Shown here: piece by piece, positions 37,138-46,888 of the stretch
Position numbering within the stretch: the first letter of the stretch is position 1
Layout of the letters: each line of letters begins with the position of its first letter
DNA from: Campylobacter sp. CCUG 57310
GTDB taxonomy: Bacteria; Campylobacterota; Campylobacteria; Campylobacterales; Campylobacteraceae
Direction: 5' to 3'
Assembly (NCBI RefSeq): GCF_013201975.1
Contig: NZ_CP053845.1
Coordinates: 1-64,000 of the forward strand
Length of the DNA: 64,000 nt
The notes under the pieces: generated by a model
Database searches by the model: none
What the model saw: the letters and a program-made list of their open reading frames with translations, nothing else
What the model was told of the DNA's origin: nothing
Program-made: the position numbers and the translations under genes

Positions 37138-37255
37138 CTTTACTCCTTTGAATGATTTGAAATTCGCAAAAAGTATTATAGTAATTGATAATTAAAACCA
37201 AGATAAAGTTAAGTTTTTATATAATTTTATTTTAAAATATCAAAAAGGAGAAAAG

Positions 37256-38176
37256 ATGAGAAAAATTTTTAAAATTTTATGTGCGTTTTCTTTGCTTTGC
37301 TCTATTGCAAACGCTAAAGAAGGCTTAGACAAAATCGGCATAACTTACGTCAAATCGCCGCTAAACGTCCCGTCAATCGTCGATAAATTCAAAGGCTTTT
37401 ACGCCAAATCATTTGGCGTGCCAGTTGAATACTTTGAGATAACCTCAGGAGCCAAGCAGACTCAAGCGCTTGCGTCAAATTCGCTTCAGTTTCTTAACTG
37501 CGTGGGTGGCACTTCGGTTATTTTGGCGGCTGCAAACAAGGCTGACATCAAGATCATAAGCGCGTATTCAAGAGCGCCTGAAGCTTTTGTGATATTTGCA
37601 AAAGATAAAAGCATAAAATCGCCAAAAGATCTAAAAGACAAAAAGATCGCAGGACCAAAAGGCACGATATTAAACGAGCTTTTGGTTAGATACCTTGCGC
37701 TTGGAGGACTTAGTATAAACGACGTTGAGTTTATATCTATGGGTATCCCGCCTGCGCAAGCCGCACTTGAAAACGGAAGCGTTGATATGGCGCTTTTAGC
37801 GGGACCTGCCGCCCATAACGCACAAAAATCTGGACTTCACATCGTAACTACGGGCAAAGGCGTGATAAGCCCCGTGATAGTAACTGCGACAAGCGGAGAG
37901 TTTTATAAGAAGCACAAAGATTTAGTTGAAAAATTTAAAAAGACTCAAGATGAAATTTTAGATTTTATAAAAGCAAACGAAGAAGAGGCCCTTAAATTTA
38001 CCGCCGAAGAGACAGGACTTAGCATAGAGGCCGTTAAAAGCATGTATCCTCAGTATGATTTTAGCTCAAAGATCACGGCTGAAGATATAAAAGCGCTTGA
38101 GGCTACTCAGGAATTTATGCTTGAAAGCAAGATGATAGAGCAAAAAATAGACATAAAATCACTTCTGTTAAACTAA
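37256..38176 (+). CDS. NitT/TauT-type ABC substrate-binding protein
   Basis: Periplasmic binding protein of the SsuA/NMT1 type. Signal peptide about 1-20 (FKILCAFSLLCSIANAKEG), then a two-lobed binding fold with KIGITYVKSPLNVPS near the start, QALASNSLQFLNCVGGTSVILAA and KDLKDKKIAGPKGTILNELL. 306 residues. It probably serves the permease/ATPase pair at 35.3-36.7 kb, from which it is separated by the GNAT gene; it has its own AAAAGGAG site and ends at a terminator. Confidence 0.9.
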   Translation: MRKIFKILCAFSLLCSIANAKEGLDKIGITYVKSPLNVPSIVDKFKGFYAKSFGVPVEYFEITSGAKQTQALASNSLQFLNCVGGTSVILAAANKADIKIISAYSRAPEAFVIFAKDKSIKSPKDLKDKKIAGPKGTILNELLVRYLALGGLSINDVEFISMGIPPAQAALENGSVDMALLAGPAAHNAQKSGLHIVTTGKGVISPVIVTATSGEFYKKHKDLVEKFKKTQDEILDFIKANEEEALKFTAEETGLSIEAVKSMYPQYDFSSKITAEDIKALEATQEFMLESKMIEQKIDIKSLLLN

Positions 38177-38179
38177 AAT

Positions 38180-38203
38180 TTTAAGGGCGGATTCGCCCTT
38201 AAA
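38180..38203 (+). terminator. Terminator after the binding-protein gene
   Basis: Perfect 10-bp stem TTTAAGGGCG/CGCCCTTAAA with a GATT loop, four bases after the stop codon. Confidence 0.8.
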
Positions 38204-38288
38204 CCTTAAAAACTCCCGAAACTTCTAAAATTTAAAATTTATTTTGCCAAAGTAGGTGTATAATTCAAGCAAAAACAAAGGGCAAGAG

Positions 38289-38558
38289 ATGATCCCATTT
38301 ACAGATGAAGAGCTTTTAAAGCCTGTTAGCGCAAGCTTACAAAAAGTAATGCCTATGCTTGAGCGAGACGGCGGCGGCATGGAGCTTTTGGGTATAAAAA
38401 ACGGCAAAGTTTATGTTCGCTTAACGGGGCATTGCCACGGTTGTGCAGCCAGCGGAACTACTCTTAAATATGGTATCGAAAGACAGCTTAGAATGGATAT
38501 TCACCCCGAACTTGAGGTAATAAATATCCCTATCGGAGAAGAGGTAAGATTAGATTGA
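38289..38558 (+). CDS. NifU-like C-terminal domain Fe-S scaffold (Nfu)
   Basis: An 89-residue single-domain Nfu protein that carries or delivers [4Fe-4S] clusters. The domain signature is LERDGGGMELLGIKNGKVYVRL followed by GHCHGCAASGTTLKYGIE, where the C-x-x-C pair (HCHGC) holds the cluster. ATG 38289 was chosen because AAAGGG lies just upstream; a longer reading from 38256 lacks a ribosome site. It overlaps the next gene. Confidence 0.92.
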   Translation: MIPFTDEELLKPVSASLQKVMPMLERDGGGMELLGIKNGKVYVRLTGHCHGCAASGTTLKYGIERQLRMDIHPELEVINIPIGEEVRLD

Positions 38559-39103
38559 TTGATTATAAAAAACTTGGTATCAAGGCCTTTTATAAAGGCA
38601 GCTTTGACGAGGCTATAAATTATTTTTCTTTGGCTTACGATAAAAAAAAGGATAAAAGGCTTTTGTTTTTTATCATGATTTGCTCGCTTGCTAAAACCAG
38701 ACACGATGAAGCCATGATGCTGTTTGAAATTTTTAAAGTTAAAGAAAAAGTCGGCATGAGCGCTGAAGATTTGGACGAAATTTTAGCCACTTTGGAGTCT
38801 AAATTTGACGAAAAAGACGAGCTTGAAGCTCAAAACGCCATAAGTTATGATGATTTTATGGATGCGGTTAAAAAAGAGGGAAATTTCAAAAGCGTTTTTG
38901 AAGATATAATGTTCTCAACTCGAGTTATGATAAACAATCGCGATGATTTTTTGGACTTTTTAGAAAATTTAATTAAAAATGATTTTATAGAGATGGGATT
39001 AAACTACCTTGAAAGCGCGGCTGTGTTATTTGCTGGCGACGAGAGGTTAAACTCTTTGATTTGCGAGATAAACAAAAGGCGCAAAAGTGAAAATTTACAT
39101 TGA
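38555..39103 (+). CDS. Helical hypothetical protein, 182 aa
   Basis: A soluble all-helical protein. The first part ([21 protein letters not shown]) looks like a TPR-type helix pair, and the rest is acidic helical sequence. Starts with TTG at 38555, overlapping the nfu stop, and overlaps the murE start by 17 bp, so it is translated as part of the nfu-murE unit. No catalytic motif was recognised. Confidence 0.75.
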   Translation: MIDYKKLGIKAFYKGSFDEAINYFSLAYDKKKDKRLLFFIMICSLAKTRHDEAMMLFEIFKVKEKVGMSAEDLDEILATLESKFDEKDELEAQNAISYDDFMDAVKKEGNFKSVFEDIMFSTRVMINNRDDFLDFLENLIKNDFIEMGLNYLESAAVLFAGDERLNSLICEINKRRKSENLH

Positions 39104-40379
39104 AAATTCATTTATCACGGACAATTCAAACGAATGCGAAGAGGGGTGTTTGTTTGTCCAAACTCACACAAACTCGAAATTTACTCAAAACGCTATAGAC
39201 AAAGGCGCTAAAATCATCAGCCTAAAGGAGTGTAAAAAGCTCTTAAACATAGATGAAAATATCAAGATAATAGGCATAACAGGCACAAACGGCAAGACGA
39301 CAACGGCTGCGGCGATTTATTCTATCTTGCTTGATTTGGGTTATAAGTGCGGACTTTGCGGAACTCGCGGAGCTTTTATAAATGATGAGCGAATAGATCA
39401 AAAGGCGCTTACCACAAGCGAAATTTTACGCACGCTTAGTTATTTAAAATCCGCCGGTGAGCAAAAATGCGAGTATTTCGTGATGGAGGTAAGCTCTCAC
39501 GCGATAGATCAAAATCGCATAGAAGAGCTTAAATTTGCAGCTAAAATTTTTACGAATTTAACCCAAGATCATCTTGATTATCACAAAACATTTGAAGAGT
39601 ATGCGCGCGTCAAAAGCAGCTTTTTTGAAGATGACAGCTTAAAAATCATAAACATAGATGACGGAAATTTGAAATTTAACGCTAAAAATGCGCTTACTTA
39701 CTCTCTTAGAAAGCACGCATCATTTTCGCCTCTCGCTTACGGGCTAAAAAACGGCATAAACGCTATTATTAAAACCCCAAAAGGCGATCTTGAGATAGCT
39801 TCGAATTTGCAGGGCGAATTTAACCTCTATAACCTTATCGCCGCTACCGCTTGCGTTGTGAGCTTAACGGATAAGAGTTGCGAGGAGATTTCATCTGCGG
39901 TTAGTAATTTTGGCGGCGTTGAGGGCAGGATGGAGGTTGTTAGCCAAGATCCTCTTGTCATCGTTGATTTTGCTCATACGCCCGATGGGATCGAGAAAGT
40001 TTTGAGCGCACTTTGCCACTATGAGCAAGTTGTCGTTTTTGGAGCCGGAGGCGATAGGGATAACACCAAGCGCCCTAAGATGGGCTCTATCGTGCAGCAT
40101 TTTGCAAAGCTTTGCATAGTAACAAGCGATAATCCAAGAAGCGAAGAGCCGATGTCAATCATCCAGCAGATATATAACGGCATGCAAATGAACGATACCG
40201 TTATCTGCGAGCCTGATCGCAAAAAAGCGATTGAAATCGGGCTAAAAAGCCTAAAAGAAGGGCAAATTTTAGTGATTTTGGGCAAAGGAGATGAGCCTTA
40301 TCAGGAGATAAAAGGGGTTAAATATCCTTTTAGCGATAAGGAGGTCGTTTTGGAATTTTTGGGAAGAAAAGATAGATAA
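39087..40379 (+). CDS. murE: UDP-N-acetylmuramoyl-tripeptide synthetase MurE
   Basis: Adds the third amino acid (meso-diaminopimelate expected) to the peptidoglycan precursor. ATP-binding [12 protein letters not shown] near residue 60, the [13 protein letters not shown] segment and the DAP-recognition region [10 protein letters not shown] are present; the D-N-P-R motif points to meso-DAP. 430 residues, shorter than the enterobacterial form at the N-terminus, as in related genomes. GTG start at 39087. Confidence 0.96.
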   Translation: MKIYIENSFITDNSNECEEGCLFVQTHTNSKFTQNAIDKGAKIISLKECKKLLNIDENIKIIGITGTNGKTTTAAAIYSILLDLGYKCGLCGTRGAFINDERIDQKALTTSEILRTLSYLKSAGEQKCEYFVMEVSSHAIDQNRIEELKFAAKIFTNLTQDHLDYHKTFEEYARVKSSFFEDDSLKIINIDDGNLKFNAKNALTYSLRKHASFSPLAYGLKNGINAIIKTPKGDLEIASNLQGEFNLYNLIAATACVVSLTDKSCEEISSAVSNFGGVEGRMEVVSQDPLVIVDFAHTPDGIEKVLSALCHYEQVVVFGAGGDRDNTKRPKMGSIVQHFAKLCIVTSDNPRSEEPMSIIQQIYNGMQMNDTVICEPDRKKAIEIGLKSLKEGQILVILGKGDEPYQEIKGVKYPFSDKEVVLEFLGRKDR

Positions 40380-40431
40380 TTGCCTGCGAAATTTGACCTA
40401 ATTTTTGGCGTGAGATAAATAAGGAGTTTTT

Positions 40432-40776
40432 TTGAGAGTAGAAGTTTTAGCAAGTAAAATCCACAGAGCCGTTGTAACGGATGCGAATTTAAACTACGTA
40501 GGCTCTATAACCATCGATGAAGAGCTTATAAATGCTGCAAATTTAACGGAATTTCAAAAGGTCGAAATTCTAAACGTAAATAACGGCGAGAGATTTTCCA
40601 CATATGTCATAAAAGGCGATAAAAAAGGCGAAATTTGCTTAAACGGCGCTGCTGCAAGAAAAGTTTGTATCGGTGATGTAGTTATAATCGTAGCTTACGC
40701 AACTATGAAATTTAAAAAAGCTAAAAAATTTGAGCCCACGATAGTTCATGTAAATGAAAAAAACGAGATAGTTTGA
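40432..40776 (+). CDS. panD: Aspartate 1-decarboxylase
   Basis: Makes beta-alanine for pantothenate. The self-cleavage site that creates the pyruvoyl group is GS in [14 protein letters not shown] (Gly24-Ser25). KIHRA near the start and the [10 protein letters not shown] segment are family features. 114 residues; TTG start behind AAGGAG. Confidence 0.96.
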   Translation: MRVEVLASKIHRAVVTDANLNYVGSITIDEELINAANLTEFQKVEILNVNNGERFSTYVIKGDKKGEICLNGAAARKVCIGDVVIIVAYATMKFKKAKKFEPTIVHVNEKNEIV

Positions 40777-40920
40777 TTAAACAAATTTGCTTAAAATTTT
40801 ATTTTTTATTCCGCTTAAAAAGCTCATAAATTTTGATTTTACGCTTAGCTTGCAAGCTGTTTGAAAAAAATATATAAGCTCAAATTTGTTATAATCAAGC
40901 AAAATTGAAAAGGATTTTTT

Positions 40921-41235
40921 ATGTTTGAAGGACTTGATTTATCGAAAATGAACCATATGCTTGAAGAGGTTCAAAAAAAGGCGCGCGAGCTTGAAAATGA
41001 GACTTCAAGCAGAGAATTTAGCGTAAAAAGCGGTGGCGGACTTATCAGTGTCAAAGCAAACGGCAAGGGCGAACTGCTTGACATCACGATAGACGATAGT
41101 CTGCTTGAAGATAAGGAGAGTTTGCAGATTTTACTGATTAGCGCGGTAAATGACGTGATGAAAATGGTCGAGGATGATAAAAGGCATCTTGCCGCAAAGA
41201 TGCTTGGCGGATTTGCGGGAATGGGCGGCAAATGA
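40921..41235 (+). CDS. YbaB/EbfC family nucleoid-associated protein
   Basis: Small dimeric DNA-binding protein. MNHMLEEVQKKARELENET, the beta part SGGGLISVKANGKGELLDITID and the C-terminal AKMLGGFAGM correspond to YbaB. 104 residues; overlaps the PDZ gene by 4 bp (ATGA). Confidence 0.94.
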   Translation: MFEGLDLSKMNHMLEEVQKKARELENETSSREFSVKSGGGLISVKANGKGELLDITIDDSLLEDKESLQILLISAVNDVMKMVEDDKRHLAAKMLGGFAGMGGK

Positions 41236-42314
41236 GAAAAATTTTATTTCTCATATCTTTATGTGCATTGGCTTTTAGCGCACCGCGCCCGACTCAAGAT
41301 GATTTTAACGCCTGCTACGAAAAAAACCTCCCAAGTATAGTAAACGTCGCAGGTCATGAAGGCATCGCACTTAGCCCTAATCTAATCGCGGTTGTAAAAA
41401 AAGATGAGATGCCGCTTAGAAACTACATAAAATTTGATCCTTTTTTAGGGCTTTATCTGGTCGCTTCGGATGTGAGCCTTGATCCTATCAAGATGAGCGA
41501 GGATAATAGAACTAAAAAAAGCGATTGGGTGAGTGTTACAAAGGATATCAACTCAACCGTTTACGGGCACGTCAAATCTCTTGGAGAAAGGCTTGGCGAG
41601 CTTGATACGCTTACTTTTGACGTAAATGATACTACAGCCGTGCTATCGGCATGCTGCAACCTAAGAGGCATTAGCGTGGGCGGAAACAAATTTATCCCGA
41701 ATAGATACTTAAGACACTTTATAGCTTATCCAGATGTTTATTACGGCGACGTCGGGGCTATATTCGAGGCAATGGACGGCAAATTTTACGTAAAAAGCGT
41801 AGAGCAGCTCGGGCGAGGTCAAGCTCTCATGGCAAAAGATGAAATTTTATCTATAAATAAAGAGAAATTTAAAACCTTAAGAGAGCTAAATGAGAGAATT
41901 TTATTTGCTAAAAAGGGCGAAATTTTAACTTTTGAGATTATGCGCGACGGAGTTGTCGAAAGATTTAACATAGCCGTTTCGGACTCGGCTAGCCCAAAAG
42001 ATAAAAAATCCAAAGATGAGATGAAGCCTGATGTTAAGAGCCAAGAGACAAAAGAGATAAAGCAGGCAAATACGACTAATGATTTTTTCAAAACGCAAGG
42101 CATAACTCTTGACACACAGCTAAACGTTAATAAGGTAGATGAAGGCTCAAAAGCGGCAAATTTCGGCATCAAAACAGGCGATAAGCTGATACAGGTTGGT
42201 AAAAATCAAGTGAAAAATCGCAACGACGCCATCAAGCTAACATCAAAAAACAGCGCCGAGCATATCTTGCTGTTTAGGCGAAACGGATTTGATTTTTTCT
42301 ATAAAGCAAGATGA
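41232..42314 (+). CDS. Secreted PDZ-domain protein
   Basis: Signal peptide MRKILFLISLCALAFSAPRP, then a periplasmic body of about 340 residues. A PDZ-like region around residues 185-250 (QLGRGQALMAKDEILSINKEKF) and a second at the C-terminus (VNKVDEGSKAANFGIKTGDKLIQV) are separated by a Lys/Asp-rich linker. No Ser-His-Asp protease triad was seen, so it is a non-catalytic PDZ protein. Coupled to ebfC and to the prenyl synthase by ATGA overlaps. Confidence 0.85.
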   Translation: MRKILFLISLCALAFSAPRPTQDDFNACYEKNLPSIVNVAGHEGIALSPNLIAVVKKDEMPLRNYIKFDPFLGLYLVASDVSLDPIKMSEDNRTKKSDWVSVTKDINSTVYGHVKSLGERLGELDTLTFDVNDTTAVLSACCNLRGISVGGNKFIPNRYLRHFIAYPDVYYGDVGAIFEAMDGKFYVKSVEQLGRGQALMAKDEILSINKEKFKTLRELNERILFAKKGEILTFEIMRDGVVERFNIAVSDSASPKDKKSKDEMKPDVKSQETKEIKQANTTNDFFKTQGITLDTQLNVNKVDEGSKAANFGIKTGDKLIQVGKNQVKNRNDAIKLTSKNSAEHILLFRRNGFDFFYKAR

Positions 42315-43216
42315 TGAGAAGCGAAAATTTACTAGAGGAATTTAAGTCTTTTTTACGAGAAAATTTGCCAAGCGCGCCTAGTTTTCATCCAAATTTCGAT
42401 GAAGCTTTAAAATACATGCTTCTTGCGGGAGGCAAGCATTTTCGAGCTATGCTTGTGCTTGGCGTAGTAAATGCACTAAAGCCTGAGATGCTAAAGAGCG
42501 CTTTTGACGTGGCTTTGGGATTTGAGCTTATGCATACATATTCGCTTGTGCATGATGATCTACCTTTGATGGATGATTCAGACCTTAGACGCGGAAAGCC
42601 TACATTGCATGTTAAATACGACGACGTAACGGCGATTTTGGTTGGAGACGGCTTAAATACTCACGCTTTTTATCAAATTTCAAAGGCGAATTTAGATCCT
42701 AAAACAGCTTTAAAATGCGTTGAAATTTTATCGCTAAACGCAGGCGTATCGGGCATGGTTTTGGGGCAAGCGATTGATTGCTTTTTTGAAACGAGCCAAA
42801 AAGCAAAAGCCGTGAGAGAGAAATTTAAAGTGGCGGAAAGGCGGCTAAATTTAGAGGAGCTTACCTTCTTGCATATCCATAAAACCGCAAAGCTAATCGC
42901 CGCTAGCTTAAAAGCAGGCTGCGTAATAGCTCAGATGAGCGATGAGGTGTGCGAGAAAATTTATCAAATCGGACTTGACCTGGGTCTTGCATTTCAAATT
43001 CAAGATGACATCATCGATGCCACTACGAGTGCAAATGAAGCGGGCAAGCCTACCGGAAACGACGGCATGAAAAACTCATTTACAAATTTACTCGGCGTCA
43101 AAGAAGCCATAGAGACAAAAAACAAAATGATAGATAAAATTCAAGACGATTTAAGGGAATTTGAGCCTAAATTGGGCGAGATGATCTTAAATTTGATAGA
43201 TAAGCATTTGCGTTAA
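42311..43216 (+). CDS. ispA: Polyprenyl (farnesyl/geranylgeranyl) diphosphate synthase
   Basis: Builds the isoprenoid chain for undecaprenyl phosphate and quinones. First Asp-rich motif DDLPLMDDSDLRRGKPT, second FQIQDDIIDAT, and GGKHFRAML near the start, the standard order for short-chain prenyl synthases. 301 residues. It is followed within 20 bp by tkt, and uppP, which acts on the lipid derived from its product, lies just beyond. Confidence 0.93.
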   Translation: MMRSENLLEEFKSFLRENLPSAPSFHPNFDEALKYMLLAGGKHFRAMLVLGVVNALKPEMLKSAFDVALGFELMHTYSLVHDDLPLMDDSDLRRGKPTLHVKYDDVTAILVGDGLNTHAFYQISKANLDPKTALKCVEILSLNAGVSGMVLGQAIDCFFETSQKAKAVREKFKVAERRLNLEELTFLHIHKTAKLIAASLKAGCVIAQMSDEVCEKIYQIGLDLGLAFQIQDDIIDATTSANEAGKPTGNDGMKNSFTNLLGVKEAIETKNKMIDKIQDDLREFEPKLGEMILNLIDKHLR

Positions 43217-43235
43217 TTTTAAGAAGGGAATGAAG

Positions 43236-45149
43236 ATGTTAAAAAAACAAGCGGACACTATAAGATTTTTATGTGCGGATATGGTTCAAAAGGCAAATAG
43301 CGGCCACCCGGGAGCACCGATGGGGTTAGCGGATATCATGGTCGTGCTTATGAAATTTTTAAATCACAATCCAAAAAATCCAAACTGGCTTAATCGCGAT
43401 AGGCTTGTTTTTAGCGGCGGGCATGCAAGCAGTTTGGTTTATAGCTTTTTACATCTAAGCGGATATGATCTAAGCCTTGACGAGCTTAAAAATTTCCGTC
43501 AGCTCGGCTCTCTTACGCCGGGACACCCTGAAATTCACACAAAAGGCGTTGAAGTGGCAACCGGTCCTCTTGGACAAGGGATCGCTAATGCGGTTGGGTT
43601 TGCTATGGCCGCAAAATATGCTGCGAATTTGTTAAATTTGCCTGATAACGAGGTAATAAATCATAAGGTGTATTGTCTTTGCGGTGACGGGGATTTACAA
43701 GAGGGTATAAGCTATGAAGCGTGTGCGATAGCCGGAAATTTAAAGCTTGATAATTTAGTCGTGATTTATGACTCAAACAATATAACTATCGAAGGCGACA
43801 CTTCTATAGCGTGGAGCGAGGACGTAAAGGCGCGCTTTGAAGCCCAAGGCTGGGACGTGGCTCGTATCAACGGGCATGATTACGATGAGATAGAGTTCGC
43901 GCTCGAGCAGGCAAAGGAGAAGGAGTGTCCTTATCTCATTATCGCAAACACTCGCATCGCAAAGGGTGCGGGCGAGCTTGAAGGAAGTCATCATAGTCAC
44001 GGCGCACCGCTTGGTGAAGATGTGATCAAGGCGGCAAAAACGGCTGCGGGATTTGACCCGGAGGCAAAATTTGCCATAGATGAAGACGTGCTTTTTAGAT
44101 TTAGAGCCGCTGTGGAAAAAGGCGATTTGGCAGAGGCTTTATGGAATAAACAGATAGAAAAATTAAGCGCGGATAGCAAGAAAATTTTAAATTCGCTTTT
44201 AAATCCTGATTTTTCAAAGATAAATTTCCCTGATTTTACCGATAAAAAAGTAGCCACAAGGGATAGCAACGGCGTAATCATGAACGAGATCGCCAAAGTC
44301 TTACCCGGATTTATCGGCGGAAGCGCTGATTTAGCACCTTCAAACAAGACCGAATTAAAAGGCATGGGCGATTTTCCAAACGGTCGCAATATCCACTACG
44401 GAATTCGTGAGCATGCAATGGCTGCGATAAATAACGCCTTTGCCAGATACGGACTATTTTTGCCGTTTTCGGCGACATTTTTTATATTTAGCGACTATCT
44501 CAAGCCAAGTGCTAGGATAGCCGCACTTATGGGCATTAAACACTTTTTCGTTTTCACTCACGATAGTATCGGTGTGGGTGAAGACGGACCTACTCATCAG
44601 CCTATAGAGCAACTAAGTCAGTTTAGAGCTATGCCGAATTTTTACACATTCCGTCCTGCCGATGGTAATGAAAACGCCAAATGCTGGCAAGTCGCTTTAA
44701 ATTTAAGCGCTCCTTGCGCGTTTGTGTGTTCTCGTCAAGGACTTGATCCTCTGCAAAGCGGAGAATTCGGTAGCGTTGAAAACGGAGCTTATCTTCTTAA
44801 ATCTCAGCCAAATGCAAAAATCACATTTGTATCAAGCGGTAGCGAAGTGAGCTTGTGTGTAAAAGCTGCAAATTTACTCAAAGAAAACGACGTAGGCGCA
44901 AACGTGGTCTCTGCGCCTTGTTTTGACTTGCTTTGCAAGCAGCCTAAAGAGTATGTGGATAAAATTTTAGATCCAAACACCAAAATCATAGCCGTTGAGG
45001 CTGCAACCGCGATGGAGTGGTATAAGTTCGCCGATATCGTCTATGGAATGCAAAGTTTTGGCGAAAGCGGCAAGGCTGAAATGCTGTTTGATCATTTTGG
45101 ATTTAGCCCTGAAAAGCTTTGTAAATTTGCTATGCAAGCCGTTAAGTGA
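43236..45149 (+). CDS. tkt: Transketolase
   Basis: Thiamine-diphosphate enzyme of the pentose phosphate pathway. The substrate/TPP residues appear in NSGHPGAPMGLADIM, the TPP motif GDGDLQEGISYEA with NNITIEGDT, GIREHAMAAI and the phosphate-binding THDSIGVGEDGPTHQPIEQL. 637 residues. ATG 43236 was preferred over 43230 because of its distance from AAGAAGGG. Confidence 0.97.
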   Translation: MLKKQADTIRFLCADMVQKANSGHPGAPMGLADIMVVLMKFLNHNPKNPNWLNRDRLVFSGGHASSLVYSFLHLSGYDLSLDELKNFRQLGSLTPGHPEIHTKGVEVATGPLGQGIANAVGFAMAAKYAANLLNLPDNEVINHKVYCLCGDGDLQEGISYEACAIAGNLKLDNLVVIYDSNNITIEGDTSIAWSEDVKARFEAQGWDVARINGHDYDEIEFALEQAKEKECPYLIIANTRIAKGAGELEGSHHSHGAPLGEDVIKAAKTAAGFDPEAKFAIDEDVLFRFRAAVEKGDLAEALWNKQIEKLSADSKKILNSLLNPDFSKINFPDFTDKKVATRDSNGVIMNEIAKVLPGFIGGSADLAPSNKTELKGMGDFPNGRNIHYGIREHAMAAINNAFARYGLFLPFSATFFIFSDYLKPSARIAALMGIKHFFVFTHDSIGVGEDGPTHQPIEQLSQFRAMPNFYTFRPADGNENAKCWQVALNLSAPCAFVCSRQGLDPLQSGEFGSVENGAYLLKSQPNAKITFVSSGSEVSLCVKAANLLKENDVGANVVSAPCFDLLCKQPKEYVDKILDPNTKIIAVEAATAMEWYKFADIVYGMQSFGESGKAEMLFDHFGFSPEKLCKFAMQAVK

Positions 45150-45198
45150 AATTTGAAGTTAAAGTGTTCGGTGAAATTTTAGAAAAGAGAGGCCTTTA

Positions 45199-45993
45199 AT
45201 GGAAATTTCACATATCATCTTGCTTGCACTCATTCAAGGCATAAGCGAGTTTTTGCCCATATCAAGCTCCGCTCACCTCGTGCTGGTACCAAAACTCCTA
45301 GGCTGGAGCGATCAGGGGCTTGCCTTTGACGTGGCGGTGCATGTAGGCACTCTTGCGGCGATTTTGTTTTATTTTAAAGATAGGATATTGCCGCTTTTAA
45401 GCGACTTTTTTGCTTCTATTAAGGCGCGCAAAAAAGTTGGCGATAGTGCGCTTGCCTGGTCGGTCGGATTTGCGACGATCCCTGTGGGGCTTGCGGGCTT
45501 ACTCTTGAATGACTTTATCGAAAATTACGCAAGAAGCGGCATTGTTATAGCATTTACGACTATAATTTTTGGTGTCGTGCTTTATTTTGCAGATAAAAAT
45601 CACGGCTTAAAAAGCGAATATGATATGACGATTAAACTTGCTCTTATCATCGGTACGGCTCAAATTTTAGCTCTTATTCCGGGTGTTTCTCGCTCGGGCA
45701 TTACTATGAGTGCGGCACTATTTTTAGGATTTAGCAGAACAGGAAGCGCAAATTTCTCTTTTCTTATGTCCATACCCGTTATTTTGCTTGCGGGCGGGCT
45801 TGAAGCGGTTAAGCTTGTAAGGCTTAAAGAGGCGGTCGCTTGGGGAGATCTTGCTATAGCTATGGCTGTAAGTGCAGTGAGTGCTTATCTGTGCGTGAAG
45901 CTGTTTATGGTGGTTATCTCTAAGATGAGTATGCTTCCTTTTGTTGTTTACAGACTTGTTTTAGGTGTGTTTTTGTTTTTGATGTTTGTATAA
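45199..45993 (+). CDS. uppP: Undecaprenyl-diphosphatase UppP/BacA
   Basis: Recycles the lipid carrier for peptidoglycan and glycan export. 264 residues, about eight hydrophobic helices, with the catalytic (E/Q)xxxE region ALIQGISEFLPISSSAHLVL at the start and PGVSRSGITMSAALFLGFSR near residue 158-177. A GAGAGG site precedes the ATG. Confidence 0.96.
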   Translation: MEISHIILLALIQGISEFLPISSSAHLVLVPKLLGWSDQGLAFDVAVHVGTLAAILFYFKDRILPLLSDFFASIKARKKVGDSALAWSVGFATIPVGLAGLLLNDFIENYARSGIVIAFTTIIFGVVLYFADKNHGLKSEYDMTIKLALIIGTAQILALIPGVSRSGITMSAALFLGFSRTGSANFSFLMSIPVILLAGGLEAVKLVRLKEAVAWGDLAIAMAVSAVSAYLCVKLFMVVISKMSMLPFVVYRLVLGVFLFLMFV

Positions 45994-46015
45994 GTTGATT
46001 TGCCTGGCTTTGTAC

Positions 46016-46530
46016 TTATAGCTTCTTAAAACTCTTTTTGTGCTTTTTTATCTTCTTTATTGCCCAATCATAGTGTGAAGAGGTGGCTGATATACAGTAA
46101 CTTCCAAGCGTAGAGCCAAGAGTATAGGCAAATTTGCCTTTAGTAAAAGCTCTTCATCGCTGAATTTATCAACTGCTTTCATAGCCTCTTTGTGGCTATT
46201 TTTTAGCAAAATTTTAGCTGTATCAAGTGGTGTGTTTTGGTGTTTTTGCTAAATTTCAATATTCATCTTCGGATATGTTCGCCAGTTGTAAGGATGTGGT
46301 AAAAACGGCTTTATCTCTTTTGAATTTTGATTTGATCTGATGAAATTTAAAAGCAAAATATGCCACTCGTAAAGATGTATAAGCACATCTTTTATATTTT
46401 TATCTCTATCTTCAAAGTTAAATTTCATCTCCTGCTCTTCTGCGCTCATAGATTCGATAAGATCAAAAAGCTTAATAAAATTTCCATTCGCAAGCGAGAT
46501 CAGATCGTCTTTTGTGGTAGGTCTTGGCAC
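46016..46530 (-). pseudogene. ClbS/DfsB-family protein gene broken by amber codon and frameshift
   Basis: The 5' part encodes MPRPTTKDDLISLANGNF through YNWRTYPKMNIEI, a clear ClbS/DfsB (DUF1706) four-helix start, from a GTG at 46530. It then hits TAG (46249-46251) exactly where the family normally has Trp. The reading frame resumes with QKHQNTPLDTAK. A second lesion follows near 46143-46149, where one T is missing, and the frame then continues through LGSYCISATSSHYDWAIKKI to a TAA at 46016. The family includes the colibactin self-protection hydrolase ClbS; here the gene looks dead. Confidence 0.8.
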
Positions 46531-46633
46531 AGCTCATCCTTTACCTAAAATTTTAAGTGTAAATTGACTGTAGTTTTTTTGGAGTTAAATTTACGAATTC
46601 GCTTTCATGTCGCGCGGGCTTGACAGGTCTAAA

Positions 46634-46888
46634 TCAATTAAGCCGATGAAGCCTCTCTTCAAGCATTCTATCAAATAAGCTAAATAGAGTTTGCGACGCT
46701 TCTTCTGCTTTTTGGAAATTTTGTGCGATCAGACTCTCGTCGCTATCTATAGCTAACGAATCGTTGATGAGCTTATGAACTTTGGAGTGAGGCTTATCAA
46801 GTTGCTTAAATATCTCGTTTGAGCCAAAAATTTCCCTGCCGTCGCCTTGATACCATTTGCCAAGTCTGCAGCTATGATGATCGCTCAT
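46634..46888 (-). CDS. C-terminal half of split CZB chemoreceptor
   Basis: 84 residues beginning [22 protein letters not shown] and containing [13 protein letters not shown]: the Cys and two His positions of the chemoreceptor zinc-binding (CZB) domain, whose first His is in the upstream ORF. The ATG overlaps the upstream stop (ATGA) at an A6 run, so it is either a frameshifted end of the same gene or a separately translated piece; AGGA lies just upstream. Confidence 0.65.
   Translation of the reverse strand: MSDHHSCRLGKWYQGDGREIFGSNEIFKQLDKPHSKVHKLINDSLAIDSDESLIAQNFQKAEEASQTLFSLFDRMLEERLHRLN

Noticed and set aside
46016-46530. Stop-codon read-through (amber recoding) in the ClbS/DfsB gene
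   Set aside because: A second, independent frameshift downstream argues for decay rather than recoding.
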